From F23-D06 sp045132055 (lineage in GTDB: Bacteria; Bacteroidota; Bacteroidia; Bacteroidales; WCHB1-69): DNA of 64,000 nt. Shown in pieces: positions 28,267 through 35,911 of the stretch; positions within the stretch are counted from its first letter, which is position 1, and the number at the start of each line of letters is the position of its first letter. Position numbers and translations under genes: made by a program. The stretch lies in contig JBGURP010000055.1 in NCBI GenBank assembly GCA_045132055.1, positions 124,001 to 188,000 of the forward strand. The letters are read 5' to 3'. The notes below the pieces were generated by a model. It saw only the letters and a program-made list of their open reading frames with translations, was not told where the DNA came from and did no database searches.

Positions 28267-29847
28267 TCAGTTCACCACCATCTTGAGCGTTTTGCGCTCA
28301 GTGCCGGAGGCTATGTCGATCAGGTAGTTCCCGGCGGTCTGCACTTTGCCTGCGAAACGGTAACTGCTCTGCCCCTTGCCGTCCATTTTCAACAGCACCT
28401 TGCCATCTGCATCATACACAGTGACAAACACATCCTGTGCTTCGGGGTATATTATCCCCACAGTGAAGTTCCCGTGGTTAGGGTTGGGGTGCAGTTTGTA
28501 ATGGGCGATTTGCAATGGTGAACTTTCAATTTGTGATTTGGAATGGGTAATGTACAATGATTCCTTATTGCAACCATTTGTTTGGCAGAGTGCTCCATCT
28601 CTTTCTGATTTTCTGTTTTCCATACCCCATTCTCCATTGGACTCCCCGTTTGCCGCCAGCGCCTTCGGCGTGTTGGTGTCCGGCATCGCCACGGCGAAGC
28701 AGAAGAAGTCACGGCCGTTGAGGTCGGTATCCCAGTATATGCCGTCGTACAGGCAGCGCCCTGCGGTGTCCGTGCCCGAACACTGTACCTGTTCCATTTC
28801 CCCTGCGGGGAATTCGCCCGTGCCGCTGCGGTCGATCAACAGGACAGGCGCGACGCTGTCCCGCACTGCCGCCGTGTCCAGCAGGATGAACGTGCCGTAG
28901 ATGCTTGCGTCGCCCGTCACCTGCGCCATGCTGCGCCCGACAACCTCGTAGGTTTTCCCGTCCTGCGTGTATATTGTGGAGACGGTGCGCAGACTATCCC
29001 TGCACCCGAATAGGATGAAATCCCCGTCAGAGATGGCTGCAGCATTGTCCTCGTTTGTGTTCGCGAGCTGGCCCATGCCGAAAACCGTCTGGCCGTCTGC
29101 AAAGTATGTCTGCTTCTGGCACAGCCCCGTGGAGTCGTCCCGGCCCACTCCTGCGATGGAAATGCAGTAATCGGGATAGTCGGTGAAGTTCCAGATGACG
29201 TTCCTGCGGCTGTCGAGATAGTCGGTCTGCAAAAGGGTCACGCCGTATTTCACGGCCAGGTAGCTGATCCACTGGATGACGGCGGTGTCGCCGATGCGGC
29301 TGCCGAAGTACATCGCTTCGGCGATGCGCCCGTCCAGCAGCAGGGAATCCGCCGCGCAGAGGGTCAGCACGGGGGCGCACACCTCGGGTGTCCGCCACGA
29401 CTGCGAGAGGTAGTTGACAACGGGCTTCAGGCGGTTGGCGGTGTCGTAGGTGATCTGGCCGTTGTCGTTCAGGATGCGCTGCGTGGTCTGCCCGATGCGT
29501 TTGGCCGAGTCAACCTGCACCTGCCACAGCGCGTTCTCGCCGAGGGTGTCGTATGTCTCATACACCACAATCACGTCCGCATGCCGCGAGTCGTTGATGC
29601 CCAGCGGCAGAGTGAAGGTCTCCGCGCCGCCGACCGCGAAGCATCTGTTGAAGTTCATGCGGGAGAAAGCGGCGGGCATTGCGCCCGATGACGGCACGGC
29701 GTCGAACCCGTTGCCGGAGACATCGTGCCACGACGATGTGCCGAGTGCCGCGCTGTCGGCGCGCAGCCACGCCACGGGGTGGACGATCTGCGCCTTGAGC
29801 TGGCAGGAAAGGGCGATTGCGGCAAAAAGGATCAGGGCTTTCTTCAT
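28267..29847 (-). CDS. T9SS-secreted LamG-like surface protein upstream of the RHS gene
   Basis: The 526-residue protein has a signal peptide (MKKALILFAAIALSCQLKA), a region resembling concanavalin/LamG-type domains of Bacteroidota surface proteins (PVAWLRADSAALGTSSWHDV, NRLKPVVNYLSQSW), and a C-terminal type A T9SS sorting domain (LHPNPNHGNFTVGI, then GNYLIDIASG and RKTLKMVVN). It should cross the outer membrane by T9SS and be anchored or released at the surface. The gene ends 52 bp before the RHS start, in the same direction, so the two probably form one transcript. Residues 400-450 are encoded by dispersed repeat sequence. Confidence 0.8.
   Translation of the reverse strand: MKKALILFAAIALSCQLKAQIVHPVAWLRADSAALGTSSWHDVSGNGFDAVPSSGAMPAAFSRMNFNRCFAVGGAETFTLPLGINDSRHADVIVVYETYDTLGENALWQVQVDSAKRIGQTTQRILNDNGQITYDTANRLKPVVNYLSQSWRTPEVCAPVLTLCAADSLLLDGRIAEAMYFGSRIGDTAVIQWISYLAVKYGVTLLQTDYLDSRRNVIWNFTDYPDYCISIAGVGRDDSTGLCQKQTYFADGQTVFGMGQLANTNEDNAAAISDGDFILFGCRDSLRTVSTIYTQDGKTYEVVGRSMAQVTGDASIYGTFILLDTAAVRDSVAPVLLIDRSGTGEFPAGEMEQVQCSGTDTAGRCLYDGIYWDTDLNGRDFFCFAVAMPDTNTPKALAANGESNGEWGMENRKSERDGALCQTNGCNKESLYITHSKSQIESSPLQIAHYKLHPNPNHGNFTVGIIYPEAQDVFVTVYDADGKVLLKMDGKGQSSYRFAGKVQTAGNYLIDIASGTERKTLKMVVN
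28510..28650. repeat. Dispersed repeats inside the T9SS gene
   Basis: The + strand carries ATTTGGAATGGGTAATGTAC-type and CCATTCTCCATTGG-type units in both orientations. They encode the low-complexity link NGESNGEWGMENRK and onward to the T9SS domain, where no family would be expected. Confidence 0.6.
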
Positions 29848-29911
29848 GGCGGAATATATTTCTTGGATGATTGCAAAGATAGCATTTTTTTAATCCGGTT
29901 GCATTTTTTTG

Positions 29912-31036
29912 TCAGAAACGGATTTTGTTCGCCGCCAGTATCTTTCTGGCATCCGTCACGTGCGTGTAGCGGTCAGTCATGGAGATTGAGTGGTGCCCGG
30001 CAAGGTCCTTGACGTACTTCGGGGGCATTCCCGATTCGAGCATCTCGGTGATGCCCGTGTCCTTGAGGGAGTAGAAATGGAACGTGGAGGGCAGGGAGAG
30101 GTGTTTCAGCATCCTGTGCCAGGCCTCGAACAGGTTTCGGGTGGTGTAGGACTTCGGGCCGGGTTTGAAATGCCGGGAGAATATGAAAGTATGGGGAGAG
30201 AGCGTCTCCGCCCGCAGTTTCCTGAAGTGTCCGAGCACATCGTCGGACAGGGCTATCACACGTTCCTCATGGTTCTTCGACACGTTTGGCGGTATCCTGA
30301 GCATCCCCTCGTCAAAGTCTATGTCCCGCAGTTGGAGCATGAGTATCTCCTTGGGCCGCACCAGATGCTTGAAGCAGAGTTGCATAATGGCTATGTATTC
30401 CGTCATGCCTCTTTTCGTGAAGTAGTCGAGGATTTTTTTGCGCTCATGTTTTGGGATGGTTGTCCTATGTTTTTTTTCTTTCCTCTTGCCTTTGAACGGT
30501 TCGAAGGGGTTGGATGGCAGAAGACCGTCGCTGACAAAGGACCGGAACATGCTCTTCAGGAACTGGAGCATGTTGTTGTAGGCGTACGCGCTTCTTCCGC
30601 CTTTGCCGTACTCCTCCAGCAGTTCGGCGGCCTGCTTGCCCGTGAAGTAGGCACAAAGCCAGTCGGACAGGCCTTTCTTCTCGCACCATGTGAGAAAGAA
30701 CGCAAGCTTCGACTTGTAGCCCCGTGTCGAGTCCTTCCGGAGGGTTTCCTGTTTTTTGCGGTAGAAGTCTTCGGCGGCCTGCTCCACGGTTTGCGGTCTT
30801 CTGTTCGACTCCTCTTCCCCCGTCAGAGGGTTCCAGCCCGCGTAGAGCCGTCTGTTGGTCTCCGCGCACAGCAGGCGCGCATAGCGCAAGCGCTCGCGGC
30901 GGTCACGGATGCGGTTGCAGCGGATCCTTCTGCGCTTGAGCCTTCCGCTGACAGGGTCGAGTACGTGGTAGCTGACATAGACCTCCTTGTTGGAGGACAC
31001 TTGTGCCGGGATGAAGTCGATGAATGGTGTTGTCAT
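29912..31036 (-). CDS. Tyrosine recombinase / phage-type integrase
   Basis: The 374-residue protein has a Bacteroidota-type N-terminal DNA-binding region (VYVSYHVLDPVSGRLKRRRI), a SAM-like core-binding domain (AAEDFYRKKQETLRKDSTRG, residues 88-180) and a tyrosine recombinase catalytic domain. Arg I is R227 in LVRPKEILML. The usual H-x-L-R-H-T is replaced by YSLKDTG, so Lys325 stands at the Arg II position. LAGHHS is intact and the nucleophile is Tyr357 in TDRYTHV. Such variants are common in Bacteroidota integrases. It lies upstream of the T9SS and RHS genes, inside the segment bounded by inverted core blocks. It could act on this array or be a remnant of an integrated element. Confidence 0.85.
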   Translation of the reverse strand: MTTPFIDFIPAQVSSNKEVYVSYHVLDPVSGRLKRRRIRCNRIRDRRERLRYARLLCAETNRRLYAGWNPLTGEEESNRRPQTVEQAAEDFYRKKQETLRKDSTRGYKSKLAFFLTWCEKKGLSDWLCAYFTGKQAAELLEEYGKGGRSAYAYNNMLQFLKSMFRSFVSDGLLPSNPFEPFKGKRKEKKHRTTIPKHERKKILDYFTKRGMTEYIAIMQLCFKHLVRPKEILMLQLRDIDFDEGMLRIPPNVSKNHEERVIALSDDVLGHFRKLRAETLSPHTFIFSRHFKPGPKSYTTRNLFEAWHRMLKHLSLPSTFHFYSLKDTGITEMLESGMPPKYVKDLAGHHSISMTDRYTHVTDARKILAANKIRF

Positions 31037-31317
31037 GATGGTGAATTGAAAAGGTTAGGAATGCTGCCTTGCAAGCATCTTGCTTGCTGGAATAAATATG
31101 GTTATAATCGTATTTTGGTTTAAAACACATTATGGATAAATCCTTCGCGAAACCCTCCGGTGCATTGCCGTGGTGCAGAACTGGCGCAGCGGCACAGGTT
31201 CGCAAGCGGTTGTGGATGCGGCGTTCAGAAAATACATGGTGCAACATCGCGGCGCAAATATGGCCATTTTTTTCTTTTGCGAAAAAATCTTATTTTTGCC
31301 ACGATAAGTTGTTGCGT
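31037..31317. other. Gap between recombinase and right-hand cassette array
   Basis: I see no convincing gene in these 281 bp. An open frame runs through part of it into cassette R1, but it has no homology to the other leaders. It holds the R1 promoter box near its right end and would be the natural place for a recombinase binding site. No clear inverted pair was recognised. Confidence 0.4.
31291..31298 (+). promoter_or_regulatory. -7 box upstream of cassette R1
   Basis: TATTTTTG fits TAnnTTTG and ends 19 bp before the R1 ATG at 31318. No TTTG is present at the right -33 distance. TTTTGC at 31275-31280 is too close. Confidence 0.5.
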
Positions 31318-32133
31318 ATGAATCAGCCTGTTACATATAGTAAAACATTTCTGCCCGACACGCTTGCGGAGATTTTCACCTTCTCCGCAAAAGAGAAGGA
31401 CGCAGAAACCGGCTATTCTTACTTTGGCTCAAGGTATTACAGCAGCGATCTGAGTATCTGGCTCAGCGTCGATCCGCAGGCTTCGAAATATCCTTCTTTG
31501 AGTCCGTACGTGTATTGCGCGAATAACCCGATAAAGTTGATGGATCCGAATGGGGAAGATTATGAAACCATTATAAATAAAGATAATAAAACCATAACCA
31601 TTAAAGCAATATATTATGCAAAAGATTCCGATAAGAAAAACCTCCAAAAAGGACTTGATGCTTGGAATAGCCAATCCGGCAAATACACTTTCACTATAGA
31701 AAATGGTGAAAATGCAGGAACTTATACCATAAACTTTGAACTAACCATGGCAGAGAGTGACGGGACAAGTAGCCCTATCGATGGCATTTCGAATTCTTTC
31801 GAGATGGTTTCAGATAACATTGGTGGGCGAGGTCTAACTAACGACGGCCGTACTATTAAAGTAAACAATAACGCTCCGGACAGGACGATTATTCACGAAA
31901 TAGGTCATACATTAGGAAATGGAGAATTTAATCGCGGAGTAATGCTACAAGGAGGGAATAGTGACAAAATCTTAAAGGAAAACATATCAACTACGCTTAA
32001 TCAAGCAGGCTTTCATAGTCTGGGTAATTTCTGTGGCTCTCAAATCACAGATCCACCATCACAATCATGCAACACTTTTTGTAATCAAACCACTAATGAA
32101 CCCATATATGGGATAATTAACAGAAAAAGATGA
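31318..32133 (+). CDS. Orphan RHS core-tip cassette R1, zincin tip with HExxHxxG
   Basis: The 271-residue product has a 19-residue leader (MNQPVTYSKTFLPDTLAEI), the RHS core end at residues 20-80 and a tip of 191 residues. The tip has TIIHEIGHTLGNGEF. HEIGH is at residues 193-197 and the following glycine makes a metzincin-like HExxHxxG, although the last ligand His or Asp is not obvious. Cysteines cluster near the C-terminus (FCGSQ, QSCNTFC). I set the start at 31318 because the upstream in-frame extension lies in unrelated sequence. Its stop overlaps the start of the partner gene (ATGA). Confidence 0.8.
   Translation: MNQPVTYSKTFLPDTLAEIFTFSAKEKDAETGYSYFGSRYYSSDLSIWLSVDPQASKYPSLSPYVYCANNPIKLMDPNGEDYETIINKDNKTITIKAIYYAKDSDKKNLQKGLDAWNSQSGKYTFTIENGENAGTYTINFELTMAESDGTSSPIDGISNSFEMVSDNIGGRGLTNDGRTIKVNNNAPDRTIIHEIGHTLGNGEFNRGVMLQGGNSDKILKENISTTLNQAGFHSLGNFCGSQITDPPSQSCNTFCNQTTNEPIYGIINRKR
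31375..31557 (+). repeat. RHS core block copy in cassette R1 (inverted relative to RHS gene)
   Basis: The 183-bp segment encodes FTFSAKEKDAETGYSYFGSR to LMDPNGE. Recombination with 19737-19919 would invert about 11.8 kb. Confidence 0.92.
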
Positions 32134-32825
32134 GGACTCTTGTTTCAGTTTGCCAAATTGTATTTTTTTCCTTCTTGTTATATTCTTGCACAACAACAGC
32201 ACATTATCAGAAATATAACAAAGCAATTGAAGAATTGACAAAACAGTATGCAAATAATATAGACACTGCGTCCTCAGTCATTCAAGTAACTGGAGTGGTC
32301 AAAGTCGATTCTTTCTTCATCCATTATAATAGAAATATTGATCCTGACAAACTATGGAAATACAATATTTTCAAAACAAAATCTGATGTGCTTTACTTCA
32401 GTACAACCCCATGCGATGTCATTGATTGCGGAGCCCACCAAAAACTCTTTAAAGAATGTATTTTTGATTCAACATCTTTTGTCATTATTTCCTCTAGTGA
32501 CTTTTTAAGAAAACATATTATTCCATTCGTTAAAGACACCATGCTGAAAGAGAATTTAAGAGTTATTGTTGACAATGATGACATACTACCTATAGGTGTC
32601 GTAAATTATAAAAGAATTTTTTTTAAGCACAATAAATATGCTTGTGATGTGGCCTTCTATAAAACAAATTGTTTTTTGCGCGTACAAATGCCTGTATGGT
32701 TTTTCAATTTGACATACTCTAAACATAGTTGCCCACCCATATTTTATTTTTTAGGAGAAGAAGAATACTATGACCTATATTTGAATGTGATTGTGCCCTT
32801 ACCAGCGGATATTCAAGACATCTAA
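32130..32825 (+). CDS. Lipoprotein partner of cassette R1 (putative immunity)
   Basis: The 231-residue product has a lipoprotein signal (MRTLVSVCQIVFFSFLLYSC, the lipobox being LYSC). The mature part is unrecognised and has several cysteines (TTPCDVIDCGAHQ, KTNCFLRV). The ATGA overlap with the R1 tip gene means the two are translated together. An exported immunity protein against the R1 zincin tip is inferred from the position. Confidence 0.72.
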   Translation: MRTLVSVCQIVFFSFLLYSCTTTAHYQKYNKAIEELTKQYANNIDTASSVIQVTGVVKVDSFFIHYNRNIDPDKLWKYNIFKTKSDVLYFSTTPCDVIDCGAHQKLFKECIFDSTSFVIISSSDFLRKHIIPFVKDTMLKENLRVIVDNDDILPIGVVNYKRIFFKHNKYACDVAFYKTNCFLRVQMPVWFFNLTYSKHSCPPIFYFLGEEEYYDLYLNVIVPLPADIQDI

Positions 32826-32880
32826 AAATACAATTTTGTATCTTCCACATATTGCTAATTAACCTTAATTAATTATTTTG

Positions 32881-32888
32881 TAACTTTG
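32881..32888 (+). promoter_or_regulatory. Cassette promoter -7 box, cassette R2
   Basis: TAACTTTG ends 4 bp before the ATG at 32893. The upstream sequence (TAATTAAC, then ATTTTG directly before the box) resembles the region upstream of L2 on the other strand. Confidence 0.6.
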
Positions 32889-32892
32889 CAGC

Positions 32893-33759
32893 ATGAATAA
32901 TGGTAGATTTGTAGCATATTATTCAGCAACAGTCTGCGATGGGAATCCATATTGCAAAAGCAAGAGTATGTCTTTGGATATAGCAGGAACTTTCACCTTC
33001 TCCGCAAAAGAGAAAGATGCCGAAACCGGCTTTTCTTACTTTGGCTCAAGATATTACAGCTCCGACCTATCCATCTGGCTGAGCGTCGATCCGATGAGTG
33101 ACAAATATCCCTCACTGAGTCCGTATGCTTACTGTGCGAATAACCCAATAAAGTTGGTGGATCCGAATGGGGAAGAGATTGGAGATTTTTATGATCAATG
33201 GGGAAGAAAAATCGGTTCAGATGGACGTGCTGATGATAATGTTTTCATTGTAAGTGATCAAGCTTCTCAAAACAAGATAAAAGAGAATAGGCGAAATCAC
33301 GTAAATACCAATTCAGCCGATGTAAAAGTTGACGTGACTACCACGTATAATGTCTTAAGTGAGGCTTCAGATGTTTATGAAAGAACTGTAAAAAACGGAG
33401 GATATAACGAAGAAGCATCAGCATTACCTACAGATGGAGGATCCGCTGATTGGGAAAGAAAATCTGGAGTTAATGAACATAGTGTTGAAGTCCCAATACC
33501 CCAAGGAGATGTCCTTATTCATTCTCACCCGTTAAAAAAAAGGAATCCATGTGATTACACATCCCCGAAAGTGATAAGTGATAAAGATAAATCACATTTT
33601 GAAAAATTTAAATTAAATATTGTAGTCGGAAATGACGGAGGTAACTGTAGCGGTGGAGTATGGTCTGGCCGCAAACCAACAGCATCTTTTTATGACTCGA
33701 GCAGCAAAAATCTCATAAATTTACTTTTCGATGTGGTGAAGAAAATAGTCAACCGATAA
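32893..33759 (+). CDS. Orphan RHS core-tip cassette R2, JAMM/JAB-like metallopeptidase tip
   Basis: The 288-residue product has a 33-residue leader (MNNGRFVAYYSATVCDGNPY...), the RHS core end at residues 34-94 and a tip of 194 residues. The tip has VLIHSHPLKK with HSH at residues 210-212 and SDKD at 229-232, which fits the JAMM H-x-H...S-x-x-D metal site. The HSHP form is typical of prokaryotic JAB peptidases and of JAB-type toxin tips. The glutamate could be in GYNEEASAL. The leader shows similarity to L2 (SYYPEMACNGN versus AYYSATVCDGN). Confidence 0.8.
   Translation: MNNGRFVAYYSATVCDGNPYCKSKSMSLDIAGTFTFSAKEKDAETGFSYFGSRYYSSDLSIWLSVDPMSDKYPSLSPYAYCANNPIKLVDPNGEEIGDFYDQWGRKIGSDGRADDNVFIVSDQASQNKIKENRRNHVNTNSADVKVDVTTTYNVLSEASDVYERTVKNGGYNEEASALPTDGGSADWERKSGVNEHSVEVPIPQGDVLIHSHPLKKRNPCDYTSPKVISDKDKSHFEKFKLNIVVGNDGGNCSGGVWSGRKPTASFYDSSSKNLINLLFDVVKKIVNR
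32992..33174 (+). repeat. RHS core block copy in cassette R2 (inverted relative to RHS gene)
   Basis: The 183-bp segment encodes FTFSAKEKDAETGFSYFGSR to LVDPNGE. Confidence 0.92.
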
Positions 33760-33770
33760 TTAGTACCATT

Positions 33771-34361
33771 ATGTTGAACAGTAATAAGATCTTTCAAAAA
33801 ATATTTGTATTATTGTTTTTATTTTGGCCATTTACAATTATTTGCCAAAATAACAATCCAAATGATCCGTTAGACACGTACAGTGCTCCTTCATTCGCCT
33901 ATTTAACCGTAATAGATGGGAAAATTCCATATTCTGTTCTTTCAAAACTATCGTTTAAGCACAATAAGCTAAACGACACTATAATATATAATTGCTATTA
34001 TATCAATAACAGACATTATTCAGAAAATCTGATGATGCTGGATTCCATACCCGATTCAGTCACAGTTTCGATAGATGTTTTTTTTGAAGAACCAATAGGA
34101 TATAATAAAGCTAAAATGCATCATTATCATGATGAAATGCCTCTTGGTAGACTTAAACTTGTACAGATATTATCAATCACCAATTTCCGTCACAAACAAT
34201 ACTATATGCATTATGTTTTTGATCCACCATTAAGAACATATCCTTTGTATGAAAGACGCTTTGGCAATAAGAATAAATTTTATTCGAGAGTGTTCTCATG
34301 TTTTTATCCGTATTCATATAACAAATGGTCAAAAGGAGGAAGAACAAAACCGTCATATTAA
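33771..34361 (+). CDS. Exported partner protein of cassette R2 (putative immunity)
   Basis: The 196-residue product has a signal peptide (MLNSNKIFQKIFVLLFLFW, cleavage near IICQN) and an unrecognised mature domain rich in Tyr, Asn and Lys. It starts 11 bp after the R2 stop on the same strand. The AT-rich composition matches the other cassette partners. Confidence 0.7.
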   Translation: MLNSNKIFQKIFVLLFLFWPFTIICQNNNPNDPLDTYSAPSFAYLTVIDGKIPYSVLSKLSFKHNKLNDTIIYNCYYINNRHYSENLMMLDSIPDSVTVSIDVFFEEPIGYNKAKMHHYHDEMPLGRLKLVQILSITNFRHKQYYMHYVFDPPLRTYPLYERRFGNKNKFYSRVFSCFYPYSYNKWSKGGRTKPSY

Positions 34362-34439
34362 GGTGAAAGTTTAATACTGATAAATCGTGGTCATCAACTC
34401 GACTCATTAAATTCTGTATCATTACTTTATTTAATCCTT

Positions 34440-35270
34440 ATGACTGCTGTCGCCATGTATAATCACATGATTCTTGCCAATAGTTTCACCTTCTCCGCAA
34501 AAGAGAAGGATACCGAGACGGGGTATTCCTACTTTGGTGCGCGGTATTACTCTTCTGATTTATCTATTTGGCTGAGTGTGGATCCGATGAGTGACAAATA
34601 TCCGTCACTTTCGCCTTATACTTACTGTGCGAACAACCCGATAAAACTTACTGATCCTGACGGAAGATGGATTCCAGGACTGGATGACGAAGGGAATGTG
34701 ACATACACGGCAGAGAAAGGTGACAGTTATGACACTTTCATCAAACAGTTCGACTGTAGAGATGCTGATGGAAATAATCGGGGCAGAGATATTTTTTCGA
34801 ATGCTGGTTTAAAAAAAGATGGAAGTGAAATAAAAGAAGGTTCCGTAATAAAAGGAGATGCTGTTAAACAAGTGACAGGCAATGATGTGTTGAAAGGAAA
34901 TTGGAATAACATGACGGATGACCAAAAAGCTTCTCAAATAAAATTCGCTCTTGATTATGGAGAAAAACACAAGACTACGATTGGAAATTCCTATGCGATA
35001 GATCTGAATGAATTCATAAATGATTTTGGCTCATCTTATAGCGGTATAAGTTTGAACAATGTGCAAATCCCCGACAAAAATACAGGAACAGCGATTGTCA
35101 ACATGAGGCTTTGGCCAAAGGAAGGATTGACAGATAGTCGAGGTCGAATACCCATACGCTGGAGGTCACAATCTGGAGGAGAAAATTATAATACCAAGTA
35201 TTATTATAGTGCTAAAAATCCAAATGCGCGGAATCCTTTGCCGGCAATTGGAATTACTCGTTGTAAATAA
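34440..35270 (+). CDS. Orphan RHS core-tip cassette R3, tip with LysM-like start
   Basis: The 276-residue product has a 15-residue leader (MTAVAMYNHMILANS), the core end at residues 16-76 (ending LTDPDGR rather than LVDPNGE) and a 200-residue tip. The tip begins with GNVTYTAEKGDSYDTFIKQF, similar to LysM-type segments that open many Bacteroidota RHS tips. The rest (for example NSYAIDLNEFINDFGSS and GRIPIRWRSQSGG) is not recognised. No metal-binding HExxH or JAMM motif is visible, so this is one of the two tips without a metallopeptidase signature. Confidence 0.75.
   Translation: MTAVAMYNHMILANSFTFSAKEKDTETGYSYFGARYYSSDLSIWLSVDPMSDKYPSLSPYTYCANNPIKLTDPDGRWIPGLDDEGNVTYTAEKGDSYDTFIKQFDCRDADGNNRGRDIFSNAGLKKDGSEIKEGSVIKGDAVKQVTGNDVLKGNWNNMTDDQKASQIKFALDYGEKHKTTIGNSYAIDLNEFINDFGSSYSGISLNNVQIPDKNTGTAIVNMRLWPKEGLTDSRGRIPIRWRSQSGGENYNTKYYYSAKNPNARNPLPAIGITRCK
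34485..34667 (+). repeat. RHS core block copy in cassette R3 (inverted relative to RHS gene)
   Basis: The 183-bp segment encodes FTFSAKEKDTETGYSYFGAR to LTDPDGR. Recombination with 19737-19919 would invert about 14.9 kb. Confidence 0.9.
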
Positions 35271-35278
35271 ATCCCATT

Positions 35279-35878
35279 ATGAAATTCACCATATTATTAC
35301 TATTCATATCTTTATCAGTTTTTGTATCTGCTCAACAAACAAAAATTGACACGATTAACATATCAATCGTAAAATCTAATTATCCGTTAATAGCAAAAAC
35401 GGAAGATTTACATTTTATTCCAGATGTTCGACATTGGCATAGTTGTTTTAATGTGAAAGGTCAACTTTACCCTTCGCACAGTTCAGATTCTTTTTACGTC
35501 TTCTATGCAAATCAAATATCTGCAGACAAATATAAATTATCCTATCTTGAAACGGGCTCTGATGCGCGATTGGAATACATCTGGTTGAAAAAGAATAAAA
35601 AATTCTGGATGGATTATCGCGGATTAATTTTACGAAATAATACATCTTTAAGTGATGTCAATATTTTTTTTAAATATGACGAGAGTGAAGCAGAATACGG
35701 CATAGGCCCTTTAATCATAGGAAATAGATGCAAAAATATCCCACAGTACATTCTCTCTTTCAGTACAGGCGAACCAAATAACACTAAAATCACTTTGATT
35801 TTTGACAGGAAAAAACGCCTTAAAATCATACATATGGACTACTATCATCCATCTAATTTAATATTAAGACGCCAATGA
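35279..35878 (+). CDS. Exported partner protein of cassette R3 (putative immunity)
   Basis: The 199-residue product has a signal peptide (MKFTILLLFISLSVFVSAQ) and an unrecognised mature part with aromatic beta-type stretches (RHWHSCFNVKGQLYPSHSS, DSFYVFYANQ). It begins 8 bp after the R3 stop. By order it partners the R3 tip. Confidence 0.7.
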   Translation: MKFTILLLFISLSVFVSAQQTKIDTINISIVKSNYPLIAKTEDLHFIPDVRHWHSCFNVKGQLYPSHSSDSFYVFYANQISADKYKLSYLETGSDARLEYIWLKKNKKFWMDYRGLILRNNTSLSDVNIFFKYDESEAEYGIGPLIIGNRCKNIPQYILSFSTGEPNNTKITLIFDRKKRLKIIHMDYYHPSNLILRRQ

Positions 35879-35899
35879 TTGTATCAAATGGATTTTTTG

Positions 35900-35907
35900 T
35901 AACTTTG
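35900..35907 (+). promoter_or_regulatory. Cassette promoter -7 box upstream of a remnant leader
   Basis: TAACTTTG is again 4 bp before an ATG (35912) and is preceded by TTTTTTG, as in R2. It marks the start of a cassette that has lost its body. Confidence 0.55.
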
Positions 35908-35911
35908 CCAC

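Noticed and set aside
29990..31123. Long + strand open frame opposite the tyrosine recombinase (377 codons)
   Set aside because: The minus-strand frame encodes a clear recombinase with catalytic residues. The + strand product has no family-like features.
31132..31317. N-terminal extension of cassette R1
   Set aside because: The extra 62 residues are unlike all other leaders, and a -7 box lies inside this stretch at 31291. The start at 31318 is preferred.
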